Source: Natronorubrum thiooxidans
GTDB lineage: Archaea > Halobacteriota > Halobacteria > Halobacteriales > Natrialbaceae
NCBI RefSeq assembly: GCF_900156475.1
Contig: NZ_FTNR01000001.1
Location: 1-64,000, forward strand
DNA: 64,000 nt
Direction: 5' to 3'
Shown here: piece after piece, positions 8,065-17,755 of the stretch
Position numbering within the stretch: position 1 is the stretch's first letter
Layout: each line of letters begins with the position of its first letter
Made by a program: the position numbers and the translations under genes
Notes under the pieces: generated by a model
What the model was told of the DNA's origin: nothing
Databases searched by the model: none
Seen by the model: only the letters and a program-made list of their open reading frames with translations

Positions 8065-10719
8065 ATGGAAGGACAGTCACCGGGTATGACAGAGGCGACG
8101 GGAATCGTCGGAGAGTTCTTTTCGCTCAAAGAGTCCACCGACGCCGACCTGCTGGCGATGCAGTGTGGTGATTTCTACGAGTTCTTCGGCGAGGACGCCG
8201 AGACCGTCAGCGACGAACTCGATCTCAAGGTCTCCCAAAAATCCTCACACGGCTCGTCGTATCCGATGGCCGGCGTTCCACTCGCCGATCTCACGCCGTA
8301 TCTCAAAGCGCTGGTCGAACGCGGCTACCGGGTTGCCGTCGCCGACCAGTACGAGACCGACGACGGCCACGCACGCGAGGTCGTCCGCGTCGTCACGCCT
8401 GGGACGCTCCTCGAGACGACCGACGCCGACGCCCAGTATCTCGCCGCGGTGGTCGAGGGCAGCGGCTCGGACTCCTACGGCCTCGCGTTCGCCGACGTAA
8501 CGACCGGCCGCTTTCTCGTCACGGAGGCCGATGACGCCGATGACGCGCTGACGGAACTATACCGGTTCGACCCGGTCGAGGTGTTGCCCGGTCCGGAGAC
8601 GCGAACCGACGACGACCTGCTGGGGCTGGTTCGCGAGCGCATCGACGCGGCGCTGACGCTCCACGAGACCGAGCGCTTCGCCCCGAAACGCGCGACCCAC
8701 ACCGTCCGCGAGCAGTTCGGCCGAGAGACGGTCGATCGTCTCTCGGTCGGCGAGCCAGCGCTGTCGGCTGCCGGGGCGATTCTCGACTACGTCGAGGAGA
8801 CGGGGACCGGCGTCCTCGCCTCCATGACCCGCATTCAGGCCCACCACGGCGACGACCACGTCACCCTCGACGCGACGACCCAGCGCAACCTCGAGTTGAC
8901 TGAGACGATGCACGGCGACAGCGACGGCTCGCTGTTCGAGACGATCGACCACACCGAGACCAGCGCTGGCGGCCGCCGCTTGAAAGAGTGGCTCCAGCGG
9001 CCCCGCCGTTCGCTCGAGGTCCTCGAGCGCCGCCAGGAGAGCGTCGCGGCGCTAGCCTCGGCCCCGCTCGCTCGTGACCAGCTTCAGGACGTGCTGAGCG
9101 AGGCGTACGATCTGGCGAGGTTGGCCTCGAAGGCGACCCACGGCAGCGCGGATGCGCGGGATTTCCTCTCGGTCCGGGACACGCTCGCCGTCCTCCCTGC
9201 GCTCACGGATGCTATCGACTCGAACCCCGATCTCGCGGCCTCGCCGCTCGCCGAAATCGTCGACCAACCCGACCGCGATGCCGCGCGAGACTTACAGGAT
9301 GCCCTTGCGACCGCAATCGCTGAGGAGCCGCCGTCGACGGTGACGCAAGGCGGACTGTTCCAGTACGGCTACGACGACGAGTTAGACGACCTCATCGAGC
9401 GCCACGAGGACGTCATCGAGTGGCTCGAGACACTCGCAGAGCGGGAAAAGCAAGCGCACGGTCTCTCCCACGTCACGGTCGACCGCAACAAGACCGACGG
9501 CTACTACATCCAGGTCGGCAAGTCCGCCGCCGACGGCGTCCCCGACCACTACGAGCAGATCAAGACGCTGAAAAACTCCAAACGGTTCACGACCGAGGAA
9601 CTCGAGGACAAAGAACGCGAGATCCTGCGCCTCGAGGAACGACGCGGCGACCTCGAGTACGACCTCTTCGAGGACCTCCGTGAGGACGTCGCCGCCCACG
9701 CCGAACTGCTCCAGGATGTCGGCCGAACGCTCGCGACCGTCGACGCGCTTGCGAGTCTGGCGACGCACGCGGCCGAAAACCGGTGGGTCAAGCCCGCCCT
9801 GCACGGTGGGGATCGCCTCGAGATCGAGCAGGGTCGCCACCCGGTCGTCGAGCAGACGACGGAGTTCGTCCCGAACGACGTCCGCTTAGACGAGGAGCGG
9901 GGCTTTCTGGTCGTCACCGGCCCTAACATGTCCGGGAAGTCGACGTATATGCGCCAGGTGGCCTGTATCGTCCTGCTCGCGCAGGTCGGAAGTTTCGTCC
10001 CTGCTAAGGACGCCGAGATCGGCCTCGTCGACGGCATCTTCACCCGCGTGGGCGCGCTCGACGAACTCGCACAGGGTCGCTCGACGTTCATGGTCGAGAT
10101 GAGCGAACTCTCGAACATTCTCCATACCGCGACCGAGGAGTCGCTGGTCATCTTGGACGAAGTCGGCCGCGGTACCGCGACCTACGACGGCATCTCGATC
10201 GCGTGGGCCGCCACGGAGTATCTCCACAACGAAGTGCAGGCGAAGACGCTGTTCGCGACTCACTACCACGAACTGACCGGTCTCGCTGAGAACCTGCCCC
10301 GCGTCGCTAACGTCCACATCGCCGCGGACGAACGTGACGGCGACGTCACCTTCCTTCGCACCGTTCGAGACGGGCCGACCGACCGCTCCTACGGCATTCA
10401 CGTCGCCGACCTCGCCGGCGTGCCAGCGCCCGTCGTCGACCGCTCGAGGGATGTCTTAGCGCGTCTGCGCGAGGAGAAAGCCATCGAGGCAAAAGGTGGG
10501 TCCTCGAGTGATCCCGTCCAGGCGGTGTTCGACGTCTCGAGCGGCCAGTTCCGCGGCCCGGCCAACACTGATGGCGGCGAGTCAGGCGAGAGCGGCGAGT
10601 CGATCGATCCCGAAACGAAGGCAGTGCTCGAGGACCTCGAGGGAATCGACGTGAACACGACGCCGCCAGTCGAGTTGATCGCGAAAGTCCAGGAGTGGCA
10701 AGCGCAGTTAGAGGAGTAA
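8065..10719 (+). CDS. mutS: DNA mismatch repair ATPase MutS
   Basis: An 884-residue MutS1-type mismatch sensor. The mismatch-reading Phe-x-Glu motif is present in MQCGDFYEFFGED near the N terminus. Connector, lever and clamp regions follow. The ATPase has Walker A GPNMSGKST (from residue 619), the Walker B/D-loop LVILDEVGRGTATYDG and the conserved FATHYHELT. The open frame reaches back to 7690, but that part lies antisense to the Usp gene and is not MutS-like. ATG 8065 (or 8086, MTEATGIVGEFF) is therefore the start. A linker rich in Gly/Ser/Glu precedes the C-terminal dimerisation segment. Its partner mutL lies 16.7 kb downstream. Confidence 0.95.
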   Translation: MEGQSPGMTEATGIVGEFFSLKESTDADLLAMQCGDFYEFFGEDAETVSDELDLKVSQKSSHGSSYPMAGVPLADLTPYLKALVERGYRVAVADQYETDDGHAREVVRVVTPGTLLETTDADAQYLAAVVEGSGSDSYGLAFADVTTGRFLVTEADDADDALTELYRFDPVEVLPGPETRTDDDLLGLVRERIDAALTLHETERFAPKRATHTVREQFGRETVDRLSVGEPALSAAGAILDYVEETGTGVLASMTRIQAHHGDDHVTLDATTQRNLELTETMHGDSDGSLFETIDHTETSAGGRRLKEWLQRPRRSLEVLERRQESVAALASAPLARDQLQDVLSEAYDLARLASKATHGSADARDFLSVRDTLAVLPALTDAIDSNPDLAASPLAEIVDQPDRDAARDLQDALATAIAEEPPSTVTQGGLFQYGYDDELDDLIERHEDVIEWLETLAEREKQAHGLSHVTVDRNKTDGYYIQVGKSAADGVPDHYEQIKTLKNSKRFTTEELEDKEREILRLEERRGDLEYDLFEDLREDVAAHAELLQDVGRTLATVDALASLATHAAENRWVKPALHGGDRLEIEQGRHPVVEQTTEFVPNDVRLDEERGFLVVTGPNMSGKSTYMRQVACIVLLAQVGSFVPAKDAEIGLVDGIFTRVGALDELAQGRSTFMVEMSELSNILHTATEESLVILDEVGRGTATYDGISIAWAATEYLHNEVQAKTLFATHYHELTGLAENLPRVANVHIAADERDGDVTFLRTVRDGPTDRSYGIHVADLAGVPAPVVDRSRDVLARLREEKAIEAKGGSSSDPVQAVFDVSSGQFRGPANTDGGESGESGESIDPETKAVLEDLEGIDVNTTPPVELIAKVQEWQAQLEE

Positions 10720-11160
10720 GCTGCGGGTCGTTCGTCGTCGTTCTTTCTCCGGCGCTCGAGGTACAACACCACCTTCCCACAGCGGCGTCTGTGACTCGAG
10801 TCTGCGGATCAATAATATAATCCTTCTGGCTGCTTACCGGATACATACTTCTACGTATATTATAGAGTCGAGTTTACTCTATCAGAGGGAAAGTCGAGTA
10901 GACTGACTTATAATTGATTGAATCACCGATTTAAGCGAACAAATTCTCGAGTTCAGAATGTGTCTGCCGCAGAGGCTTATCGAACCAGAACGGTCGGAAT
11001 CTGTGCTTAGAAGCGGCCTCAAGAGTTTTGCCTCATATGTGTCGAAACAGCTATAAAAATCAACATGTGTTTTTGGTAGCTATATATGATCTTCGATAGG
11101 TTTGTTTTCTGACTGCACTCTCAGACGATGTGCACTCGAGAGAGGGAGCCGTCTCGAGTG
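10720..11160. other. AT-rich intergenic region without a gene
   Basis: About 440 bases between mutS and the DUF1028 gene, clearly lower in GC than the coding DNA. No plausible ORF on either strand. It contains a small dyad, ATAGAGT (10862-10868) paired with ACTCTAT (10876-10882). Near 11050-11090 an imperfect inverted repeat has A and T runs (AGCTATAAAAA facing TTTTTGGTAGCT), which could be a terminator for the minus-strand operon. It also marks the left edge of the block that separates mutS from mutL. Confidence 0.6.
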
Positions 11161-11820
11161 TTACTCCGGATGGCGCTGGAGGTCGACCGCCGGGAACCGC
11201 TCCGCCCAGTCGGCACCCGTGGTGGTTGCGACCTCGTGAAGACGCCCGAGTTCGGCGACGGCGTCGTCGTGTTCGTCGACGCGCAGGTCGTGCTCGAGTC
11301 GCGGCTCGTCCGGATCGAACACCGACAGCGCTGCACTCTGTGCGTGGTCACGGCGTTTGTCGCCGCCTGCGTCCTCGCCGGCCCGAAGCGCGACGAGGAG
11401 GCGCTCGTCGAGCGACCGATCGGCGTTGTCTTCGAAGGCGTCGACGACGGCCTCGAGGACGCCCTCGCCGACGAGCATGTTACCCGCGACGGTGTACCCC
11501 TCGCCTTCACGGTCGCCGGCCCACTCCTCACACGCGTCGCCCGTCTTCGCGACGGTCGTGCCCGTGTGGTCGACGCCGTGGACTTGCCGGAGCGGGGCGT
11601 CTGGATCGGCCTCGAGCAACGCGGCGACGGCGTCGTCGACCGAGTCGCCGTCGGCGAGTCGGTGCGTCGTCTGAACGCCGATCGGGGTGTTCGTCATCGC
11701 TTGCGTACAGACCGCGCCGTAGCGGCAGACGAACGGGGCCGTCGAACCGACGCCGATCGCTTTCGTCGCGATGGCGGCCCCGTGACGACCGTCGACCGTC
11801 GCACAGAGCGAGAACGTCAC
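11161..11820 (-). CDS. DUF1028 family protein (Ntn-hydrolase-like)
   Basis: A 219-residue DUF1028 protein: MTFSLCATVDGRHGAAIATKAIGVGS at the N terminus, RYGAVCTQAMTN, then a segment with GEGYTVAGNMLVGEGVLEAVVDAF, all family hallmarks. The fold is Ntn-hydrolase-like, but the substrate is not established; genes of this family often sit with peptide transporters and peptidases. The GTG start overlaps the stop of the fused ABC ATPase (GTGA), making it the last gene of a five-gene operon. Together with the nearby M20 amidohydrolase this suggests hydrolysis of an imported amide or peptide (inference). Confidence 0.85.
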   Translation of the reverse strand: MTFSLCATVDGRHGAAIATKAIGVGSTAPFVCRYGAVCTQAMTNTPIGVQTTHRLADGDSVDDAVAALLEADPDAPLRQVHGVDHTGTTVAKTGDACEEWAGDREGEGYTVAGNMLVGEGVLEAVVDAFEDNADRSLDERLLVALRAGEDAGGDKRRDHAQSAALSVFDPDEPRLEHDLRVDEHDDAVAELGRLHEVATTTGADWAERFPAVDLQRHPE

Positions 11821-13940
11821 GGCTGTTCGACCGTTGTGTTCGACTGCTGGTGGGTGAGTGGCTCTGACATTTCCGCTTCGGAGAGGTGACAGGCGATCGT
11901 GTGGTCGTCGTCCCCGTCGACCGGCTTCGCGCGCGGTTCATCCCGTTCACACTCCCCGCCGAGTTTCTTTGGACAGCGGGTGTGGAACGGACAGCCCGAA
12001 GGCGGGTCCATCGGACTGGGCACTGTGCCCTCGAGGAGAATCCGCTTCGTCTCTCGGTTCGGATTCGGGTGGGGGACGGCCGAGAGCAGGCTCTCCGTGT
12101 ACGGATGGTACGGCGGTTCGAACACCTGCTCGACGGAGCCAAACTCGGCGATCTTGCCGAGGTACATGACGGCCACGCGGTCACAGATGTGCTGGACGAC
12201 GCTGATGTTGTGCGAGATGAACAGATACGAGAGGTCGAACTCGTCTTGGATGTCGTCGAGCAGGTTAAGAATCTGGGCCTGCACGCTCACGTCCAGCGCC
12301 GAGACGGGTTCGTCACAGACAATGAGATCCGGCTCGACGGCGAGGGCGTTCGCGATGGCGATCCGCTGTTGTTGCCCGCCCGAGAACTGGTGGGGATACT
12401 TATCGATGTCGCTCGCCGCCAGCCCGACGCGCTCGAGCAACTCCTCGATTCGCTCGCGTTTTTCGTTCCCGGTTGCGATGTTGTGCTTTTCCATTCCGCG
12501 GCCGATGATCTGGCCGACGGTTTTGCGCGGGTTGAGCGAACTCTTCGGGTCCTGGAAGATGATCTGCATCTCCTGGCGGAGACTGCGAATCTCGGACTTG
12601 CCGAGTTCGTGGAGCGGATGGCCGTCGAAGTACACTTCGCCGTCGGTCGGCTCGAGCAACTGCATGACGGTTCTGGCAACGGTCGACTTGCCACAGCCGC
12701 TCTCGCCGACGAGTCCGACCGTCTCGCCGCGATTGATCGTGAAGCTCACGCCGTCGACCGCCTTGACGTATTGGCGCTCGAGTGTCAGCCCGCCGCCGTC
12801 GGTTCGGGCAAGCGAGAGGTTGCCCAACAGCCCGTCACCCGCCGAAAAGTACTTCTTGAGGTCGGTGACCTCGAGTAGCGGCTCCGTCGTTTGCGTTCGG
12901 TGGCGACGTTCGCCGTCCGTCTCAGTGCCGGGCTCCGAGAGGTCAAGTTCGGCCGTCCGGAAACACGCCGCGTGCGAGCCCGCCGGGGCGTCCGGCACAG
13001 CCTCGAGTGCCGGATCGCCGCCGGAGTGGCAGTCATCGGTCGCGTGTGGACAGCGGTCGGCGAAGTTACAGCCATCCGGTAGCGACTGCAGGTTGGGCAT
13101 CGACCCGCCGAGGGCGTACAGTCGATTCCGGTCCGCACCGACTTCCGGAATCGCGTCGATGAGTGTCCGGGTGTAGGGATGTCTCGGCTGGTTGAAGATG
13201 GCCTCGACCTCGCCCGTTTCGATGAGGTTGCCGGCGTACATGACCCCGACGCGGTCGCAGGTCTGGGCGACGACGCCGAGATTGTGCGTGATCATCAGAA
13301 TCGAGACGTTGTGCGTCTCGCGGAGGTCGTTAAGCAACTCGAGGATCTTCGCCTGTGTCGTCACGTCGAGTGCCGTCGTTGGCTCGTCGGCGATGATGAG
13401 ATCCGGTTCACAGGCGAGGCCGATCGCGATGAGCACGCGCTGGCGCATCCCGCCGGAGAACTCGTGTGGGTACTCGTCGATGCGCAATTCGGGGTCCGGA
13501 ATCTCGACCTCTGCCATCGCCTCGATCGCGATTTCGCGAGCCTCGCTTTCGCCGACATCCTGATGCAGCTTGATCGTCTCGGTGATCTGCTGGCCAACCG
13601 TGAGCACGGGGTTGAGCGACGTCATCGGGTCCTGTGGGATAAGTGCGATCTTGTTCCCACGGACGCTTTGCATCTCTTTTTCGGAGCACTCGAGAAGATC
13701 CTCGCCGTCGAAGATGACCGAGCCCGAGGCGATCTCGCCCGGGTAGTCGATAAGGCGCATGATCGACTTCGCGGTCACGCTTTTTCCGGCCCCTGACTCG
13801 CCGACGATCCCCATCACCTCACCTCGGTCGAGAGTGAACGAGACGTCGTCGACTGCAGTGATGGTGCCGTTTTCGGTCTTGAACTGTGTGCGAAGCGATT
13901 CGACTGCGAGTAGTGGGTCGGTCGTAGCGTTGGTGGTCAT
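11817..13940 (-). CDS. Fused dipeptide/oligopeptide ABC transporter ATPase (DppD-DppF type)
   Basis: A 707-residue protein with two complete ABC ATPase domains. The first has Walker A GESGAGKS (about residues 47-54), signature FSGGMRQRV and Walker B LIIADEPTTALD. The second has GESGCGKST, FSGGQQQRI and LIVCDEPVSALD. Each domain is followed by the oligopeptide-transporter C-terminal extension with a cysteine cluster (CNFADRCPHATDDC and CPFHTRCPKKLGGEC), which in DppD-type proteins can hold an iron-sulfur cluster. Most relatives encode the two ATPases separately; here they are one chain. It overlaps the upstream permease gene by four bases and the downstream DUF1028 gene likewise. Confidence 0.93.
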   Translation of the reverse strand: MTTNATTDPLLAVESLRTQFKTENGTITAVDDVSFTLDRGEVMGIVGESGAGKSVTAKSIMRLIDYPGEIASGSVIFDGEDLLECSEKEMQSVRGNKIALIPQDPMTSLNPVLTVGQQITETIKLHQDVGESEAREIAIEAMAEVEIPDPELRIDEYPHEFSGGMRQRVLIAIGLACEPDLIIADEPTTALDVTTQAKILELLNDLRETHNVSILMITHNLGVVAQTCDRVGVMYAGNLIETGEVEAIFNQPRHPYTRTLIDAIPEVGADRNRLYALGGSMPNLQSLPDGCNFADRCPHATDDCHSGGDPALEAVPDAPAGSHAACFRTAELDLSEPGTETDGERRHRTQTTEPLLEVTDLKKYFSAGDGLLGNLSLARTDGGGLTLERQYVKAVDGVSFTINRGETVGLVGESGCGKSTVARTVMQLLEPTDGEVYFDGHPLHELGKSEIRSLRQEMQIIFQDPKSSLNPRKTVGQIIGRGMEKHNIATGNEKRERIEELLERVGLAASDIDKYPHQFSGGQQQRIAIANALAVEPDLIVCDEPVSALDVSVQAQILNLLDDIQDEFDLSYLFISHNISVVQHICDRVAVMYLGKIAEFGSVEQVFEPPYHPYTESLLSAVPHPNPNRETKRILLEGTVPSPMDPPSGCPFHTRCPKKLGGECERDEPRAKPVDGDDDHTIACHLSEAEMSEPLTHQQSNTTVEQP

Positions 13941-14860
13941 TCGATGATCTCCCCCTTCGGGTCGAGAACGTCACGGAGGCCGTCGCCGAGTAAGTTGAAG
14001 CCGATCACCGCGGTCGCGATAGCGAGTGCAGGGAAGAAGACGAGCCACGGGGCATCGCCCATGAACGCCCATCCCTGATTGATCATCAGCCCCCACGACG
14101 ACGTCGGTGGCTGGACGCCGAGGCCAAGGAACGAGAGGCTCGCTTCCAGCAACATCGTGAACGCGATGTTGATCGACCCCTGCACGAGCAACGGGCCGAC
14201 GCAGTTGGGCAACACCTCTCTGAAGATGATGTAGGTGTCGCTCTCACCGCGAGCGACGGCTGCTTCGACGAACGATTCGTTGCGAACGGAGAGTGCGGCA
14301 CTCCGCGCGACCCTGGCGATAAACGGCGTGTAGACGAACGCCAGCGCGAGGATCAGGTTGACGAGATTCGGCTCCATCACGGCAACGATCGTTAGCGCGA
14401 GCAGGATCGGCGGGAACGACATCATCGCGTCCATCGCCCGCATCAATCCCTCGTCGACCAGTCCCTGGTAGTAGCCAGCGACGATGCCGATCGTCGTCCC
14501 GAAGATCATCGCGATACTGATCGATGTGAAACCGACCAACACCGAGATTCGTGCCCCCGCAAGGACGCGACTGAAGATGTCACGACCGAGATTATCGGTT
14601 CCCATCAGATACTCCATCGACGGGGCCTGCTCTCGGTTTTGGACGTTCGTGGCCTCGGGATCGTGTGGCACGAGCGAGAACGGCTGTATCGTCACGTCGA
14701 TGTACGGAACGACGATCTTCTGTGCGAAGATGGCCACGAAAAAGAGCACGACGATTATGCCGAGCCCGATCACCGCTTTCTGGTTGTTGCGGAACTGACG
14801 GATGAACCGCCCGTAGTGAGCCTTGCGTTCCTCCGTCAGCTGGAACCGATTCGTCGACAT
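13937..14860 (-). CDS. Dipeptide/oligopeptide ABC transporter permease (DppC-like)
   Basis: A 307-residue inner permease with about six transmembrane segments. The N-terminal region RRFIRQFRNNQKAVIG-like and the MGTDNLGRDIFSRVLAGARIS segment are the DppC/OppC hallmarks. The coupling loop EAAVARGESDTYIIFREVLPNCVGPLLVQ carries the EAA motif that contacts the ATPase. It overlaps the DppB-like stop by one base (TAATG) and the ATPase start by four, so the operon is tightly translationally coupled. Confidence 0.92.
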   Translation of the reverse strand: MSTNRFQLTEERKAHYGRFIRQFRNNQKAVIGLGIIVVLFFVAIFAQKIVVPYIDVTIQPFSLVPHDPEATNVQNREQAPSMEYLMGTDNLGRDIFSRVLAGARISVLVGFTSISIAMIFGTTIGIVAGYYQGLVDEGLMRAMDAMMSFPPILLALTIVAVMEPNLVNLILALAFVYTPFIARVARSAALSVRNESFVEAAVARGESDTYIIFREVLPNCVGPLLVQGSINIAFTMLLEASLSFLGLGVQPPTSSWGLMINQGWAFMGDAPWLVFFPALAIATAVIGFNLLGDGLRDVLDPKGEIIE

Positions 14861-15819
14861 TATTCGGACCCTCCGTAGCGGATTCGCGGATCAACGTACG
14901 CGTAGAACGTGTCCGCGAGGAAGTTCGAAAGCATGTAGATGAGCGCGATAACGATGATACTGCCCTGTAACAGCGGGATATCTCGGTTCTCGATCGCCGT
15001 CAGCGTCAGTCGCCCGATACCCGGCCAGGAGAACACTTCCTCGAGGACGACGACGCCGCCGAAGGCGTAGCTAAACTGGAACGCGACCACCGTGATCACG
15101 GGGATCGCGGCGTTTTTCAGCGCGTGGCGAAGGACGACCGCGCGTTCGCTCAGCCCCTTTGAGCGGGCGAACTCGACGTAGTCCTCGCTCAGTTCGTCGA
15201 TCATACTCGAGCGTGTCATTCGCATAATGTAGGCCGTCAGCGCGACCCCCATCGCACTGGCGGGCAGAATGAGATGGTGGATCGACGCGATCGGGTCCAC
15301 CATCGGTGAGACGTATCCGCGAGTCGGAAACCCACCGAGTGTGAGTGCGAACACGTAAATGAACACGAGCCCCCACAGGAAGATCGGCAGCGAGAGGCCG
15401 ATGAACGCGAGCATCGATGCCGTGAGGTCTGCAGGCGTGTTCTTTCTCACTGCAGCGATAATCCCGAGCGGGATCGAGAGGGTCACCGAAATGATCGTTG
15501 CAGTGACGGCGAGCAGTAGCGAGCGTGGCAGCCGCAGCGCGATCAGGTCGAAGACGGGGACGTTGTACCGGAGGGACATCCCCATGTCGCCACTGAGCAG
15601 CCCGGCGACCCAATCGACGTACTGAACGTACAGTGGTTGATCGAGTCCGAGCTGTGCCTCGAGCTGTGCGATCGATGCCTCGGTCGCGTTGGGTCCGAGA
15701 ATCAACAGCGCCACGTTGCCCGGTAAAATCTTGGTGAGGCCGAACGTGATGAGCGTCACTAAGAACAACGTGACGAGCATGAAGCCGAACCGCTTGAGCA
15801 GGTAGTTAACGAACGCCAT
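14860..15819 (-). CDS. Dipeptide/oligopeptide ABC transporter permease (DppB-like)
   Basis: A 319-residue permease. LLKRFGFMLVTLFLVTLITFGL forms the first helix, followed by the periplasmic-type loop with QLGLDQPLYVQYVDWV and the signature GDMGMSLRYNVPV. The EAA coupling loop reads EFARSKGLSERAVVLRHALKNAAIPVI, and the C terminus has YAYVDPRIRYGG, the classic DppB ending. It is second in the operon, 72 bases after the substrate-binding protein gene. With the DppC-like partner it forms the translocation path. Confidence 0.92.
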   Translation of the reverse strand: MAFVNYLLKRFGFMLVTLFLVTLITFGLTKILPGNVALLILGPNATEASIAQLEAQLGLDQPLYVQYVDWVAGLLSGDMGMSLRYNVPVFDLIALRLPRSLLLAVTATIISVTLSIPLGIIAAVRKNTPADLTASMLAFIGLSLPIFLWGLVFIYVFALTLGGFPTRGYVSPMVDPIASIHHLILPASAMGVALTAYIMRMTRSSMIDELSEDYVEFARSKGLSERAVVLRHALKNAAIPVITVVAFQFSYAFGGVVVLEEVFSWPGIGRLTLTAIENRDIPLLQGSIIVIALIYMLSNFLADTFYAYVDPRIRYGGSE

Positions 15820-15891
15820 TTATATACATGACGGGGGTGAAAGTGTATGTCTCATGTCTCGGTGGTCGTGTGCACGTGTTTCCGAGAGATA

Positions 15892-17460
15892 TTATTCGAA
15901 CTGGACTTCGTCGAATCTGAACGTCGAGCCGTCGGGTGACATGACCTCGCCCGTCACGTTGGGCGTCCGAGCCATCAGCGTCGGCATCCAGTACAGCAGG
16001 ATGTGACCCGACCGACGCTCTTTGAGGAGTTCGGCAGCCTCGTGGTAGATCGGGGCTCGTTCATCGATGTCGTAGCTCAGTCGTGCGCTGTCGATGAGGT
16101 CGTTGTACTCCTCGTCTTCCCAGCCTGTAAAGAAGAACGCGCCCTCGGAGTGGAGTGGGCGGTGGAACCCGGCGTCGGGGAACCAGAGTCCCAGATACGA
16201 ACTGGTGGTTGCCTGGAACTCCTGGTCCGTGTAAACGTCGCTGAGCCAGTTACTCCACGTGATCATCTGGATGTCGAGGTCGATCCCGACTTCCGACGCC
16301 TGGGATTCGATCAACTGTGCCGCGGTGACCTGGTCGTTGTACTGTTGGGGGATCTTGAACGTCGCCTCGAAGCCATCTGGATACCCTGCCGCATCCAGGT
16401 GTTCCTGGGCCTTCTCGAGATCCCGTGGTCGCGGCTCGAGGTCGGGATGTTCCCACTCGCTGTCCGGTGCGGCGGGACTCGCGGCGACCTGTCCCTGTCC
16501 GTACAGCGCGGCCTCCATGACTTCGTCCTTGTCGATCGCGTACTCGAGTGCGAGTCGGGCGTCGCGGCTGTCGAACGGCTCTTCGGTGCAGTTGACACCG
16601 AGGTAGACGAGTGATTTCGGGAATCGCTCGACGAAGTCGATGTCCGGATCGTCCTCGAGGCTTTCGGCGTGTCGCGGCGGCACGTCATTGATGAAGTCCA
16701 GTTCGCCGGAGCGGAACGTGTTGAGTCGGTTGTCGTCGTCCGGGATCTCGGTTTTCGTAACGCGGTTGAGATACGGGAGGTCGCCGTCCCAGTAGTCGTC
16801 GTATTTGACCATGACGAACTCGGAGTCGATCTCCATGCTCTCGAACTGGAACGGGCCGGTCCCGATCGGCTCGCTGAACGCGCCCTGTTCCTGTTCGGCC
16901 TGTTCTGCGGGAAGGATGTGCATGTGTGACGTCGCCATTCGCGACAGCAGCGGCGCGAACGGTTCGGTCAGCACCATCTCGAACGTGTAATCGTCCGGTG
17001 CGTCCATCGAGTCGACCCGCGACATGTAATCGGCCGCGAGTCCCTCGCGTTCTTCGATGCGCTCGAACGAGGCCAGCACGTCCGAGGACGTGAACTCCGA
17101 CCCGTCGTGGAACGACACGCCCTCGCGAAGCGAGAACGAAACCTCCGTGTTGTCCTCGGAGTACTCCCAGGATTCGGCAAGCGCCGGCTCGAGTTCGTAG
17201 TCCCAGTTGACTCTGACGAGCCCCTGAGTGATGTTCTCGAGAACGCGAGCGGTTGCGGCGGCACTTTCAAAGTGTGGATCCAGACTCTGCACTGGAACGC
17301 TGCCACCCCACAGTAACTCTCCGTCCGTCTCGATGTCATCGACGTCGCTGGCACAGCCTGCGAGTGCGATCGGGACGCCTGCTGCAGCGGCTTTCATAAA
17401 AAGCCGCCGGCTCGGACCGTCTGAAGACGGCGTATCGGTTGGGTTGTCAGTATCTCCCAT
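15892..17460 (-). CDS. ABC transporter substrate-binding protein, Tat lipoprotein (SBP family 5)
   Basis: A 522-residue extracytoplasmic solute-binding protein of the peptide/nickel (SBP_bac_5) family. The N terminus has a twin-arginine signal (Arg18-Arg19 in SRRLFMK) and a lipobox LAGC with Cys36, so it is exported folded and lipid-anchored, the usual haloarchaeal arrangement. Family features include WGGSVPVQSLDPH, LREGVSFHDGSEFTSSDVLASF and FEMVLTEPFAPLL. First gene of the operon. A TATA-like AGATTTATC (minus strand, about 17490-17500) lies about 33 bases ahead of ATG 17460. Ligand unknown: dipeptides, oligopeptides or carbamoyl amino acids are all possible. Confidence 0.92.
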   Translation of the reverse strand: MGDTDNPTDTPSSDGPSRRLFMKAAAAGVPIALAGCASDVDDIETDGELLWGGSVPVQSLDPHFESAAATARVLENITQGLVRVNWDYELEPALAESWEYSEDNTEVSFSLREGVSFHDGSEFTSSDVLASFERIEEREGLAADYMSRVDSMDAPDDYTFEMVLTEPFAPLLSRMATSHMHILPAEQAEQEQGAFSEPIGTGPFQFESMEIDSEFVMVKYDDYWDGDLPYLNRVTKTEIPDDDNRLNTFRSGELDFINDVPPRHAESLEDDPDIDFVERFPKSLVYLGVNCTEEPFDSRDARLALEYAIDKDEVMEAALYGQGQVAASPAAPDSEWEHPDLEPRPRDLEKAQEHLDAAGYPDGFEATFKIPQQYNDQVTAAQLIESQASEVGIDLDIQMITWSNWLSDVYTDQEFQATTSSYLGLWFPDAGFHRPLHSEGAFFFTGWEDEEYNDLIDSARLSYDIDERAPIYHEAAELLKERRSGHILLYWMPTLMARTPNVTGEVMSPDGSTFRFDEVQFE

Positions 17461-17755
17461 ATACTCTTGCAGCGTTCCAAATGCTCATAGATAAATCTTG
17501 TCCTTATTGGTGGCAAAGGGTCGTTACTATTCTTATTATAATATTACCCATGCGGACAGTACCACAGTATCGACTGGGTCGCCACTGACGGTCTTGGTCC
17601 ATTACCGGTCGCCGAACGTGGGGTCACTCGTCGAGCAGTCGCCCTCCTCGTCGTCCGTTCGAGAACGACTCGAATACTATCTGTAGTACGATATTTCCGG
17701 TGGAACGGTCATCGTCGTGTCGTCCCGGGTGTCGACTCCGGCTGGCAGTCTCGGA
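17461..17755. promoter_or_regulatory. Promoter region of the ABC operon
   Basis: The 295 bases between the solute-binding protein start and the M20 stop hold the operon promoter and no ORF of note. An AT-rich tract (about 17525-17555, GTTACTATTCTTATTATAAT) lies upstream of the probable TATA box at about 17490-17500. It is a possible site for the nearby IclR regulator, though the CGAAATG motif found around iclR is not clearly repeated here. Confidence 0.45.
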
